Positions 9,248 to 18,047 of a stretch of 35,752 bases of DNA are shown in pieces (position 1 is the first letter of the stretch; every line of letters begins with the position of its first letter). Origin of the DNA: an uncultured Clostridia bacterium (GTDB taxonomy: Bacteria; Bacillota; Clostridia; TANB77; CAG-508); NCBI GenBank assembly GCA_944386785.1, contig CALXCM010000009.1:1-35752 (forward strand). Direction: 5' to 3'. The notes under the pieces were generated by a model. The model was not told the origin of the DNA and did no database searches. It saw only the letters and a list, made by a program, of their open reading frames with translations. Position numbers and translations under genes: made by a program.

Positions 9248-11478
9248 TTAACTCATATTATTTGGATTTACATCAATTACTACTTTAGTTTGTTTTTTAT
9301 TTTGTTTATAAAATTCTTTTAAAGTTTCGTTTAAAATCTCATTTGCCTTGCTTGTCATATTTCCTTTTATAATTATTCTCCATCTAAATCTATTTTGAAT
9401 TTTATCTATTGGGGCAGGCATTGGTTTTAATACATTAAATTCATTTGGATTTAATTTTTTCTTTAAAGAATTATATATTTTTATACTTTCTTCTTGAATT
9501 TCTTTTAAATTTGTACTTGTTAATCCGATTAATATTATATCGCAAAATGGCGGATATTTCAACTGACGCCTTAGTTCTATTTCTGTTTCATAAAACATTT
9601 CATAATCTTGTTTTTTAGAACACACAATACTAAAATTATCTGGGTTATAGCTTTGAATTATTACTTTTCCTGGAAGGCTTCCTCTTCCTGCTCTTCCGAG
9701 CAACTTGTGTTAAAATTTGAAATGTTCTTTCATTTGCTCTGTAATCATCTATGTTTAAAGAACTATCTGCTGCAATAACTCCTACTAGTGTAACATTTGG
9801 AAAATGATGCCCTTTTACTACCATTTGTGTACCTATTAAAATGTCTATATTTTCATTTTTAAATTTTTTCAAAATTTCTTCATGTGAATTCTTTTTAGTT
9901 ACTGTATCTATATCCATTCTAATTGTTTTTGCTTCTGGAAATTCTTTTAATATTTCTTGTTCTAGTTTTTGAGTTCCTGTTCCAAAATATCTAATTTTAT
10001 CACTATGACATTCTGGACAAATAGTTACTAAATCTTGTTCATAACCACAATAATGGCATTTTAATTTTTTCTCATAGCTATGATATGTAAGACTAATATT
10101 GCAGTTTTTACATTTTAGAGTATAACCACAATTCCTACACATGATAAATGTTGAATAACCTCTTCTATTTAAAAACAAAATTGTCTGCTGTTTATTTTTT
10201 AAGTTTTCTTCTATGCTAGAATACAAGCTTCTACTTAGCATTGACCTATTCCCATTTGCAAGTTCATCTTTTAAATCTATAATTTCAACTTTTGGAAGTA
10301 AAGAATTGTTAGCTCTTTTTGTTAATTTTAGTAATGTTATTTTACCTTCTTTTGCTTTATAGTATGTAGAAAGGTCTGGTGTAGCACTTCCTAAAACTAA
10401 AGGTATATTATTTTGTTTTGCAATATAAGAAGCTACTTGTTTTGCATCATATTTAGGGTTTGCCTCAGATTTATATGAACTATCATGTTCTTCATCAATT
10501 ATTATTATCCCTAAATCATTTGCAGGTGCGAAAATTGCTGACCTTGCTCCTATTATAATTTTTGCCTTTTTTTCTTTTATTCTATTCCATTCATCATGTC
10601 TTTCTCCAATTGATAATTTACTATGTAAAATTGCAATTTTTTCTTTTCCAAATCTTGCAATAAATCTATCTAACATTTGAGGTGTAAGTGAAATTTCTGG
10701 AACAAGTACAATTGCTGTTTTATCTTTTTCTAATACTTTTTTTATTAATTGTAAATATATTTCAGTCTTTCCGAGAACCTGTTACACCATAAAGCAAAAA
10801 TTTTTCGTATTTTTTATTTTCTATTGATTTTTCTATTTTATCAAAAGCTTCTTTTTGTTCTAAGTTTAGCTTTAAATCTTTTGTTTTTTGGGCTTCCTTT
10901 TTATCTAACGGATTTCTTTCAATCTTTTCTTCTATTAATTCTAAATATTCGTTTTTAACTAATGTATTTACAATTCCTCTAGAACAATCTGTAAACATTT
11001 CTATTTCTGGAACTGTTGCTCCTTCATTTGATTCTATAAATTTTAATACTCTTTTTTGTTTTTCTGATTTTATTTTTCCTATTTCTATATCAAATTCAAT
11101 TTCGTCTAAACTCTTTTTTAAATATACTTTTAAAATTACTTTTTCTTTAATTTTCTTTTCTTTTGTTCTGGTTCCAGGTGTTAGCATAAGTTTTATACAA
11201 TCTGAAACATTACAAAAATATCTTTTTGCCATCCATTTTGCAAGTTCTATTTGTTTATTTGTTATACTATCTTCTAATCTAATTATATCTTTTACTTCAT
11301 ATTCTGTATTGTTTTTTATTCCTACTACAAATGCTTCTTCTTGCTTTTCTCCTTTGCCAAATGGAACTAAGACCCTACTTCCTATTAAAATAAGGTCTTC
11401 TAATTCTTTTGGAATATTATAGTCAAAAGTTCTATTTAATTTTTTTGCTGTTCTATTTATTATTACTTCTGCTATCAT
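9248..11478 (-). CDS. priA: Primosomal replication helicase PriA (two +1 frameshifts at CGG)
   Basis: 3'-5' helicase that restarts stalled replication forks. Three frames join into one 742-residue protein, normal for PriA. Residues 1-235 are the DNA-binding domain ending YGVTGS; the next codon is CGG (10771-10773), inside the Walker A motif, and skipping C gives GVTGSGKTEIY. The second part carries LVPEISLTPQ, IIIDEEHDSSYK and the zinc cysteines (CRNCGYTLKCKNC, CHYCG, CPEC). At 9696-9698 a second in-frame CGG interrupts motif VI, and skipping C restores QVAGRAGRGSLPGKVIIQSY. Both helicase motifs would be lost without shifting, so a functional essential-type enzyme depends on it. Separated from gmk by a hairpin terminator. 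Confidence 0.94.
9696..9698 (-). other. CGG +1 frameshift site 2 in priA (motif VI)
   Basis: Codons read CAA GTT GCT CGG AAG. Skipping C gives GTT GCT GGA AGA GCA GGA AGA (V-A-G-R-A-G-R), helicase motif VI. The site is in frame only after the first shift at 10771-10773. Confidence 0.92.
10771..10773 (-). other. CGG +1 frameshift site 1 in priA (Walker A)
   Basis: Codons read ACA GGT TCT CGG AAA GAC TGA. Skipping C gives GGT TCT GGA AAG ACT (G-S-G-K-T), the Walker A motif. The unshifted frame stops two codons later. Confidence 0.93.
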
Positions 11479-11511
11479 CTTTTCTCCTATTTTTAAGTCT
11501 TTTAATTTAAA

Positions 11512-11533
11512 AACCCAGTAGGCTTACTGGGTT
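11512..11533 (-). terminator. Hairpin terminator after gmk
   Basis: AACCCAGTA / TACTGGGTT, 9 perfect pairs with a 4-base loop, followed on the minus strand by TTTAAATT. The U-tract is weak, so partial read-through into priA is possible. It lies 6 bases after the gmk stop. Confidence 0.7.
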
Positions 11534-11538
11534 ATATA

Positions 11539-12114
11539 TTAATTACTTTTATTTAAAAGTTTTAGTTCGTTTTCTATTATAGCCATAACTATGTTTACTG
11601 TTTTTTCTAAATTATTGTTTTTTATAACATAATCATATAAACCTATTTTTGATTCTTCATATTCAAATCTACTTAGTCTTAAACGAATTTCAGCTGGGCT
11701 TAATTGATCAACTCTTTCTTTTAATCTTCTTTCTAATTCTTCTTTTGGTACTCTTAAAAATATAGTTATTACTTTTGTATCTGCTTTTAGTAAGTCTTGC
11801 AAATGTTCTGTTCCATTTACATCAATATCTTTTACTATGATTTTTCCACTTTTTATTTTTTCATTTAATAATTTTTTAGAAGTTCCATAATAATTATTGT
11901 GATGTACATCATATTCATAAAACTCACCGTTTTTTATCATTTCTTCAAATTCTTCTTTTGATACGAAATTGTATGTTTCTCCTTCTACATCACCATTTCT
12001 TATTGGTCTTGATGTAAATGATGGAAGAGATATTACATTTTCCATTCTGTTTATTAATTCTTTTTTTATTGTATCTTTTCCAGCTCCTGCTACTCCAGAT
12101 AATATTACTAACAT
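11539..12114 (-). CDS. gmk: Guanylate kinase
   Basis: ATP-dependent phosphorylation of GMP to GDP. The 191 residues have a P-loop GVAGAGKDT (about 7-15; the family usually has GPSGxGKxT), the GMP-binding segment SFTSRPIRNGDVEGETYNFV (about 32-51), the EFYEYDVHHNNYYGTS segment, and the lid around RLKERVDQLSPAEIRLRL. Length matches the family. It follows rpoZ by 40 bases and ends just before a hairpin terminator. The GxAGAGKDT loop departs from the common PSG form but keeps the Lys and Thr. Confidence 0.93.
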   Translation of the reverse strand: MLVILSGVAGAGKDTIKKELINRMENVISLPSFTSRPIRNGDVEGETYNFVSKEEFEEMIKNGEFYEYDVHHNNYYGTSKKLLNEKIKSGKIIVKDIDVNGTEHLQDLLKADTKVITIFLRVPKEELERRLKERVDQLSPAEIRLRLSRFEYEESKIGLYDYVIKNNNLEKTVNIVMAIIENELKLLNKSN

Positions 12115-12154
12115 TTATTTACCTTCCCTTCTCTAGGTTTAACTTCTAAAGCTA

Positions 12155-12364
12155 TTATTCCTTATTTTCGTTTTCTTCTTCTATTGTAACAGTTCCTTCT
12201 GCAATTTCATTTGCAGCAAGTGTTACTGGTGATTCTTCTTTTACATTTGTCTTTGGTTTAGCTCCTGCAGCAATTTGTCTTGCTCTTCTTGCTGTTGCAA
12301 TTACAAGCTCATATCTGTTTGCAGATTTTTTCAATAATTCTGTAACTGTTGGTTTTACTATCAT
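12155..12364 (-). CDS. rpoZ: RNA polymerase subunit omega
   Basis: Small subunit that helps assembly of RNA polymerase by binding beta prime. The 69 residues contain the RpoZ core PTVTELLKKSANRYELVIATARRARQIAAGA, then an acidic C-terminus (EEENENKE). In many Firmicutes the order is remA-gmk-rpoZ; here rpoZ comes before gmk. Gap to remA is 30 bases. Confidence 0.93.
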   Translation of the reverse strand: MIVKPTVTELLKKSANRYELVIATARRARQIAAGAKPKTNVKEESPVTLAANEIAEGTVTIEEENENKE

Positions 12365-12394
12365 TTTTAAACACTTTCCTTTCTAAATTCTTTT

Positions 12395-12652
12395 TTAATT
12401 AATTTCTTCTTGTGTCATTGTTTTATCAAGTCTTCCTCCTACTGTTTCTGGTTGAATTGCTGATAATATAATATGACCAGAATCCATGATTAAGGCTGCT
12501 CTTGTTCTTCTTCCACAAGTTGCATCAACTATTACTTTATTATCTTTTGATTCTTGAATTAATCTTTTTATTGGCGCAGATTCTGGACTTACTATTGCTA
12601 CTATTCTATCTGCTGATACTATATTTCCAAATCCTATATTAATTAATTGCAT
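12395..12652 (-). CDS. remA: Extracellular-matrix regulator RemA (DUF370)
   Basis: An 85-residue RemA/DUF370 protein: [28 protein letters not shown] at the start and [25 protein letters not shown] later. RemA is a DNA-binding regulator that activates matrix and osmoprotection genes in Bacillus subtilis; in other Firmicutes its targets are mostly unknown. It is conserved next to yicC and gmk, as here (15 bases after the corrected yicC stop at 12668). Confidence 0.93.
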   Translation of the reverse strand: MQLINIGFGNIVSADRIVAIVSPESAPIKRLIQESKDNKVIVDATCGRRTRAALIMDSGHIILSAIQPETVGGRLDKTMTQEEIN

Positions 12653-12667
12653 AATCTCAAGTCCTTT

Positions 12668-13544
12668 CTATTCTATATTTTGTACCTGCTCTCTTATGTT
12701 TTCTATTTCTGTTTTTATGTCTATTACTCTATTTGTTATATCTAAATTATTTGCTTTAGATCCTATTGTATTTGTTTCTCTATTCATCTCTTGTATTATA
12801 AAGTCTAGTTTTTTCCCGACAAGCTTCATTAGATTTTAGCATATTTTTAAATTGTGCTATATGACTTTTTAGTCTTGTTATTTCTTCTTCCACAGAGCAT
12901 TTGTCTGCGTAAATTACAACTTCTTCGGCTAACCTTGCTTTGTCTATTTCATGGTCTTTTAAAAGTTCTTTTATTCTTCCTTCTAATTTTACTACATAAT
13001 CTTCAATAAGTCCAGTAGAAAGTCTTGATATTTCTTCAATTTTTGCTTCTATTTCATTTATTCTTTTTAATAAGTCTTCTGCTATTTTTTCTCCTTCTGT
13101 TTTTCTCATTTCAATTAATTTATCTATTGCTAATTTTGCAACTTCTGTTACTTCTTTTGTTATTTTTTCATCATCATCTACATTTTTTATTGTTAATACA
13201 TCTGGATATTTTGTAATTTCTGTTACTTCAATGTTTGATGAAATATTTTCTTTTTTTGCTAAATCTCTTAATTCTTCTATATAAATTTTTGCTAAATCTT
13301 TATTTATTTCTATTTGTTTTCCCTCTGTAGAATTATTTTCAAATGTTACAAAAACATCTATTTTTCCTCTTTTTACTTTTGATGCAATTTCTTTTTTTAT
13401 TGCTTCTTCTATATAGCTTAAAATTCTAGGTAATTTTATAGATATATCTAAATATCTATGGTTTACACTTTTTATTTCTATTTGATATTCTCTTTTGTCA
13501 AAAGAAAGATTTTCTCTACCATAACCTGTCATACTTTTAATCAT
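12668..13544 (-). CDS. yicC: YicC/YloC endoribonuclease (+1 frameshift at CGG)
   Basis: YicC family protein, recently recognised as an endoribonuclease and conserved beside remA/gmk. The N-terminal domain starts [13 protein letters not shown] and continues [18 protein letters not shown]; the second domain has [23 protein letters not shown]. In the zero frame the protein ends in an unrelated tail after SNEAC at codon 243, which is CGG (12816-12818). Skipping C gives [21 protein letters not shown] and a further 28 residues to a TAG at 12668; this is the most conserved part of the family's C-terminus. The joined product is 291 residues, the usual size. The start overlaps the upstream membrane-protein gene by 8 bases. 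Confidence 0.94.
12816..12818 (-). other. CGG +1 frameshift site in yicC
   Basis: Codons read GAA GCT TGT CGG GAA AAA ACT. Skipping C gives TGT GGG AAA AAA CTA GAC TTT (C-G-K-K-L-D-F), the conserved YicC C-terminal motif. This is the one site of the form CGGG. Confidence 0.9.
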
Positions 13545-14382
13545 TATTTTCTACCTCTTTTTTTGTTTTATTTTTAGTATTTGATTTTGTTTTTGAGTTT
13601 GGTTTTGTTTTAGTCTTTACTTTAGTTTTTGTTTTTGTATCTTCCTTGCTTTCTTTGGTTTTAGTTGTTTTTGATTTAGCTTTTGTAGTTTTTCCTGTTT
13701 TAGAAGTTTTTTCTTGCTGTTTAGTTGTTTTATTTTTCTTTACATTTCTTTTTGATTTTGGCTTTTCTTCTAGATTTTCTTTTTCTACTTTTTCTACTCT
13801 CTTTTTTTCTTTATTTTTAGCTGTTTTTCCTTTTATTTCTTCTTTTTTCACTTCTGCTATTTCTTCATTTTCTTCTTTTTTATTTCTTTTTTTAGCCTCT
13901 TTTTTTATTGGTTCATCTTTTTTTACAATTTCAGATATGTCACTTAAACTATTTAAATATTTTTTTCTTTCTTTTGTATATATTATAATTGCTTTTAAAA
14001 CATAATATATAGCAAAAATATATGATGATGTTAATAAATAAAGTCTAAAATCATATTTATACATTGAAATCACATGCATAATTGATAAACTATGTAAAGA
14101 TAAAACAATAAATTCTATTGCAGTAATTGCTTTTTCTCCACTGTCTTTTCTATAAGCTAGTTCTAAAAATACAAGCCCTAAAACTAAAAATGTTCCAGAA
14201 AAAATTTCTATATCTCCTATTAATCTTTCCCTGTTCATTCTTACATAAGCTAAATTTAAAATTACAAAATACAAAATTATACCTATTGCTTTTAATACAT
14301 TAAATACTATTTTCTTTAAAATTGCTTGTGATACTTCTTTTGGCAATTTCTTTTCTTTTGCTTTCTTTTCTTCTTTTTCCAT
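13537..14382 (-). CDS. Membrane protein with a long lysine-rich tail, function unknown
   Basis: A 281-residue protein I do not recognise. After a charged N-terminus (EKEEKKAKEKK) come four hydrophobic segments, roughly residues 25-48, 58-76, 90-108 and 111-135. The rest, from about residue 140, is an extremely Lys/Glu- then Lys/Thr-rich tail (KTKTKVKTKTKPNSKTKSN) that should be disordered, strongly basic and cytoplasmic. Such a tail could bind RNA, DNA or acidic lipids, but nothing here shows which. It starts 9 bases after rsmE with CTAGGAGGATTAA upstream and overlaps yicC by 8 bases, so it is tied to that operon translationally. Confidence 0.7.
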   Translation of the reverse strand: MEKEEKKAKEKKLPKEVSQAILKKIVFNVLKAIGIILYFVILNLAYVRMNRERLIGDIEIFSGTFLVLGLVFLELAYRKDSGEKAITAIEFIVLSLHSLSIMHVISMYKYDFRLYLLTSSYIFAIYYVLKAIIIYTKERKKYLNSLSDISEIVKKDEPIKKEAKKRNKKEENEEIAEVKKEEIKGKTAKNKEKKRVEKVEKENLEEKPKSKRNVKKNKTTKQQEKTSKTGKTTKAKSKTTKTKESKEDTKTKTKVKTKTKPNSKTKSNTKNKTKKEVENND

Positions 14383-14391
14383 TTAATCCTC

Positions 14392-15136
14392 CTAGTTTTC
14401 TAGTTCATACATAATATTACTTAAAACATTTAATGCAACTGTTTCTGTTCTTAAAATTCTTTTTCCAAGTGTTATAATTTTTGCATCATGATTTTTTAAA
14501 ATTTCTATTTCTTCTTTTGCTATTCCACCTTCTGGTCCAATTAAAACACCTATTTTTAATTCTTTTTTATTTTGATTTTTTAAAAGTTTTAATTCTTCTT
14601 TTAATGTGTTTTTCTCTTCTTTTTCGTAAGCTACTAATATCTTATCATATTTCTCAAAATTTTGACAGATTTCTTTTATAGTTTTTACATTTTCTATTTT
14701 TGGTATTATATTTCTTCCTGATTGCTTAGCTGCAACTTCTGAAATCTTTTGCCATCTTGCTATCTTTTTTTCTTCGTCTTTTCCGCTTAATTTTACTATA
14801 CATCTTTCCATTTTTATAGGTGTTATATCATATACTCCGAAGTTCTACAGATTTTTGAATTATTAGCTCCATTTTATCTGCTTTTGGAAGTCCTTGAAAT
14901 ATAGTAACTTTTATATTTGATTCTGTATTTTGTTCTAATTTTTCGTCTATTTTGCAAATTATCCTATTTTCTTCTATTTTTTCTATTTTACAAATATAGT
15001 CTTGTTTATTACAACATATATCTATTTTATCATTTACTTTTTTTCTTAAAACATTTTTTATATGATTTACATCTTTTCCTAATATTTCTATTTTATCTTC
15101 TCTTTTTTGTTCTTCATTTACAAAAAACTTAGGCAT
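14392..15136 (-). CDS. rsmE: 16S rRNA (uracil-1498-N3) methyltransferase RsmE (+1 frameshift at CGG)
   Basis: SPOUT methyltransferase that modifies U1498 of 16S rRNA. The first frame gives the PUA-like domain (MPKFFVNEEQ, NHIKNVLRKKVNDKI) and the start of the knot domain (FQGLPKADKMELIIQKSVEL). Codon 100 is CGG (14837-14839); skipping C restores GVYDITPIKMERC and the SAM-binding knot with IGPEGGIAKEEIE and LGKRILRTETVALNVLS. The joined 247 residues match the family. The downstream part has its own ATG only by chance (no ribosome binding site before it). First gene of the rsmE-to-gmk unit; an extended -10 lies just upstream. Confidence 0.94.
14837..14839 (-). other. CGG +1 frameshift site in rsmE
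   Basis: Codons read GTA GAA CTT CGG AGT ATA TGA. Skipping C gives CTT GGA GTA TAT GAT (L-G-V-Y-D), conserved in RsmE. The unshifted frame stops two codons later. Confidence 0.92.
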
Positions 15137-15163
15137 TTTAGTCTCCTTAATTGATTTTTAGCC

Positions 15164-15169
15164 ATTATA
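15164..15169 (-). promoter_or_regulatory. Probable extended -10 promoter of the rsmE unit
   Basis: TGTGATATAATGG on the minus strand has a perfect TATAAT with an upstream TG element, about 28 bases before the rsmE ATG. No good -35 is visible at 17 bases. It follows the rbr terminator, so a promoter is needed here. Confidence 0.6.
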
Positions 15170-15217
15170 TCACATTTTTATATTTTTTTCTATACACTAT
15201 CTAAAATATTTTTGGGC

Positions 15218-15247
15218 AAAAAAAGAAGTTGCAGATGCAACTTCTTT
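15218..15247 (-). terminator. Terminator after rbr
   Basis: AAAGAAGTTGCA (15222-15233) pairs perfectly with TGCAACTTCTTT (15236-15247) and is followed on the minus strand by TTTTTTTG. It ends the perR-rbr unit. Confidence 0.9.
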
Positions 15248-15269
15248 AATGTTTTTATTTAATTATTTA

Positions 15270-15815
15270 TTAATAATTTTCTGCTTTAATTTCAAAGAAT
15301 GATTTTGGATGACTACATACTGGGCAGATTTCTGGAGCATATTTTCCAATTACAATATGTCCACAGTTTCTACATTTCCAAATTCTTTCATCATCACGGC
15401 TAAATACTAATCCACCTTCAACATTTTCAATTAATTTTTTATATCTAGCTTCATGTTCTTTTTCTATTTTTCCTACAGCTTCAAATAAGTATGCGATGTG
15501 GTCAAATCCTTCTTCTTTAGCTTCTTTTGCCATTCTGTCATACATATCTGTCCATTCATAGTTTTCTCCTTCTGCTGCCATTGTTAGGTTTTCAACTGTA
15601 GATTTTATATCTCCACCTTGTAATAGTTTAAACCATAATTTTGCGTGTTCTTTTTCATTATCTGCTGTTTCTTGGAATATTGCAGCTATTTGCTCATATC
15701 CTTCTTTTTTTGCTTTGCTTGCAAAATATGTATATTTATTTCTTGCTTGTGATTCACCAGCAAAAGCCTCCATTAAATTTTTCTCTGTTTTTGTTCCTTT
15801 AAGTTCTTTTTCCAT
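15270..15815 (-). CDS. rbr: Rubrerythrin
   Basis: Non-haem diiron peroxidase that reduces hydrogen peroxide in anaerobes. The 181 residues have the four-helix ferritin-like domain with two ExxH-type iron ligands ([22 protein letters not shown] at about 50-60; [11 protein letters not shown] at about 116-126) and the C-terminal rubredoxin-like iron site with two CxxC pairs (CRNCG at about 147, CPVCS at about 164). It lies 12 bases after a Fur/PerR-type regulator gene that has a palindromic operator, so peroxide-responsive control of both is likely. Supports a strict anaerobe. Confidence 0.96.
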   Translation of the reverse strand: MEKELKGTKTEKNLMEAFAGESQARNKYTYFASKAKKEGYEQIAAIFQETADNEKEHAKLWFKLLQGGDIKSTVENLTMAAEGENYEWTDMYDRMAKEAKEEGFDHIAYLFEAVGKIEKEHEARYKKLIENVEGGLVFSRDDERIWKCRNCGHIVIGKYAPEICPVCSHPKSFFEIKAENY

Positions 15816-15827
15816 TTTAATTCCTCC

Positions 15828-16220
15828 TTAATTTTTACTTTTTGATTTACAATCATCACATATTCCAACTACTTTCACACAATCAACTTTAAATTCTTTT
15901 CCTATTTGACTTATAAGCTCTTTTTCTATATCTTTTTCATCAAAAGGATATGTAAAGTCAAAAACTTTTCCACATTCTGAGCAAACAGCATGATTATGTT
16001 CTTTATAGAAATAATCATATCTATCTGACTTATTAGGAATAGTAATTCTTCTTAAAGCACCATTTTCTACTAAAATATTAATATTTCTGTATACTGTACT
16101 TTTACTAATTTTAGGTTCTTTTTCCAATGCTTTAAGATAGATTTCTTCTGCTGTTGGGTGTGTTCTTGTATTTTTCATTATTTCTAGTACAACTTCTCTT
16201 TGTTTGGAATAGTTGTTCAT
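15828..16220 (-). CDS. perR: Fur-family regulator, probably peroxide sensor PerR
   Basis: A 130-residue Fur-family repressor. The winged helix covers about residues 1-80 (QREVVLEIMKNTRTHPTAEEIY, STVYRNINILVENGALRRI). The metal-sensing site includes HNHAVCSECGKV (His and the first CxxC) and CDDC near the end, giving the structural zinc site. Placement directly before rubrerythrin argues for PerR over Fur or Zur. A perfect palindrome sits at the start of the transcript (16235-16257), consistent with autoregulation. ATG with AAGGAGAGGATTT upstream. Confidence 0.88.
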   Translation of the reverse strand: MNNYSKQREVVLEIMKNTRTHPTAEEIYLKALEKEPKISKSTVYRNINILVENGALRRITIPNKSDRYDYFYKEHNHAVCSECGKVFDFTYPFDEKDIEKELISQIGKEFKVDCVKVVGICDDCKSKSKN

Positions 16221-16234
16221 AAATCCTCTCCTTC

Positions 16235-16257
16235 AAATTAGGAATTATTCCTAATTT
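16235..16257 (-). promoter_or_regulatory. PerR/Fur-type operator
   Basis: A perfect 11-1-11 palindrome: AAATTAGGAAT, one base, then its complement. It starts at or just after the likely transcription start of perR-rbr and precedes the ribosome binding site by a few bases. Size and position fit a Fur-family operator; the GGAA/TTCC core differs from the usual PerR box (TTATAATNATTATAA). Confidence 0.75.
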
Positions 16258-16264
16258 CGATTAC

Positions 16265-16293
16265 ATTTTATATTAGTTTTTTTACTTTGTCAA
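16265..16293 (-). promoter_or_regulatory. Promoter of perR-rbr
   Basis: Minus strand TTGACA (16288-16293), 17-base spacer, TAAAAT (16265-16270). The operator lies immediately downstream, so a bound repressor would block initiation or early elongation. Confidence 0.8.
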
Positions 16294-16370
16294 TATAATT
16301 TTTAAAAATTTTAATCCTTTTAAAATATCTATATTTTAGATACTTTACTTTTAAAACATATTTATAAATA

Positions 16371-16432
16371 AAATCTCCCTTATAATATATTTCTGTGGTA
16401 GCTCACAAAAAATTATTATAAAGGAGAAATTT
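16371..16432 (-). terminator. Possible terminator hairpin after the GLUG pilin-like gene
   Basis: Imperfect inverted repeat: ATTATAAAGGAGAAATTT (16415-16432) against AAATCTCCCTTATAAT (16371-16386), about 28-base loop containing GTGGTAGCTCAC. On the minus strand it is followed by TTATTTATAAA, a weak U-tract. It lies between the pilin-like gene stop and the perR promoter. The rest of 16258-16458 holds the perR promoter and AT-rich sequence with no gene. Confidence 0.4.
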
Positions 16433-16458
16433 ATATTTTCTAAATTATATATATATAT

Positions 16459-17976
16459 TTATTTTTGCCAATTTAATATAGGATATCCATTATTTTTGTT
16501 TTCATCATATTTCCATACTACATCATCATTTCCGCTATTTAACAACTCTGAAAAACTTGCTTGCTTCATTTCATCTTCTGTTTTTATTGTCCCTGCATTA
16601 GTTCCTGTATTTGTAAAATTATCTTGATTTAGATAATAAGAGTTCGTTACACTTGTATTGCTATTAAGATATCCTCTTATCCCGCCAACGTACAAATTTC
16701 TTTGACTATTAACATTTATATTTCCTACATTATAACTGTTTTTAATAACATTTGGAGTTGAGACAGTACTCGTGCCAGTTATTCCTCCTGCATATACATT
16801 TCTTTCATTAGCATTTACTTCGATATTACCATTGTTATAACAATTTATTATATCTTTTGTAGTATTTCCTGCAACTCCTCCTATTTGAAGCACTAAATCT
16901 TGTCCTTGGCTTTCTGATATATTACATGTTATATTTCCTAAATTATAGCATTCTTCAATTGTATTTTCTGTATAGTTTACAATTCCACCAACAGATATAT
17001 TTTTTTGTAAGTTGTTACCTTCTGATATTATTTCTAAATCTCCCATATTAAAACATCTTATTATCTGTCCAATGGATGAAGATGTAATTCCAGCTATTCC
17101 TATTCCATCAACTGTTTCTTGTGTTTCTACTTTTACATTTGATAAGTTATAACAATCTTCAATTACACCTATATTATGTCCTACTAATCCTGTTACTGAT
17201 CCATTACCTGCTACCTTGATATTCCCTGAAATTCCACAATTTCTAATTGTAGAATCTGCTCTATTTTGACCAACTAATCCACCAGTTAAACTTGAAGCTT
17301 CTTCATATCTTGTTATATTAACATTTACTAGATTTAGATTTTCGATATCACCATAGTTAACAGAAAAGAATCCAAGTTTAGCATCTGTTTCATCTTTTTC
17401 ATTTATATATAAATTTAATATTCGATTTCCTTGTCCATCAAATGTTCCTGAAAAGCTATTTTGACCAACTTCATCACTTCCGGCACCAATTGGTATAAAC
17501 CCTTCTCCTGATGTTAGTAATGTTTTTAATTCTCCATTATATCCATATTTTCCATAATCTGTTCTAAATGGATCTACATATGATTTTGTAGAGTTAAAAT
17601 CTAAACTTGTTCCTAATTTTACTGTCATTCCTTCATAATTATTCTCATTAGTTACATTATGAGCAAACACTACTAAATCTTCTATACTATTTATAGTATA
17701 CTCTGTTCCATTTTCTTCTAATACTCCTGGATTGTTATCTGTTACTTGTTCTACTCCTACTCCATTTAAAGTTTCATTTATTAGATCTTCTTGTCTTGCT
17801 AAATCTAGTTGTTCATTTTTAGCTGCTTCTGCAGTCTTATTTTTTGCATTTTGTGCTTGGGTAAGTATCCCATTATTTCCTGTTAGCATTGCAATTGATA
17901 CTCCTGCTAAAATTAATAAAACTATGATTGTTATGACTAAAGCAATTAAAGTAATTCCCTTTTGTTTCTTATTCAT
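16459..17976 (-). CDS. Secreted pilin-like protein with GLUG-type repeats
   Basis: A 505-residue surface or secreted protein. It starts with a type IV prepilin-like leader: MNKKQKG followed by ITLIALVITIIVLLILAGVS; cleavage is expected after Gly7. The usual Glu at +5 of the mature pilin is replaced by Ala. After a helical stem (about 30-65) the body contains repeated GLUG-like units: GGLVGQN, GLVGHNIG, GIAGITSSSIGQI, GGIVNYTENTIEECYNLGNI, GGVAGNTTKDIINCYNNGNI, GGITGTST, GGIRGYLNSNT, spaced 40-50 residues and likely to fold as a beta-solenoid; such repeats occur in bacterial adhesins. Upstream lie a hairpin and a leader peptide gene (18119-18193), so attenuation of this gene is possible. Three out-of-frame CGGs do no harm. 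Confidence 0.85.
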   Translation of the reverse strand: MNKKQKGITLIALVITIIVLLILAGVSIAMLTGNNGILTQAQNAKNKTAEAAKNEQLDLARQEDLINETLNGVGVEQVTDNNPGVLEENGTEYTINSIEDLVVFAHNVTNENNYEGMTVKLGTSLDFNSTKSYVDPFRTDYGKYGYNGELKTLLTSGEGFIPIGAGSDEVGQNSFSGTFDGQGNRILNLYINEKDETDAKLGFFSVNYGDIENLNLVNVNITRYEEASSLTGGLVGQNRADSTIRNCGISGNIKVAGNGSVTGLVGHNIGVIEDCYNLSNVKVETQETVDGIGIAGITSSSIGQIIRCFNMGDLEIISEGNNLQKNISVGGIVNYTENTIEECYNLGNITCNISESQGQDLVLQIGGVAGNTTKDIINCYNNGNIEVNANERNVYAGGITGTSTVSTPNVIKNSYNVGNINVNSQRNLYVGGIRGYLNSNTSVTNSYYLNQDNFTNTGTNAGTIKTEDEMKQASFSELLNSGNDDVVWKYDENKNNGYPILNWQK

Positions 17977-18047
17977 TTGTTTTTTTCTCCCTTCTTATTT
18001 TTAATATTAATAAATAACTTTTTTATCTTTTAATCTTTTTAAAGCAC

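Noticed and set aside
9248..11478. Reading priA, xseA, rsmE, yicC, fhs, fic and the lysozyme gene as ordinary pseudogenes
   Set aside because: All breaks are single +1 events at CGG with everything else intact, in housekeeping genes with normal operon spacing; decay would give mixed deletions, stops and sites.
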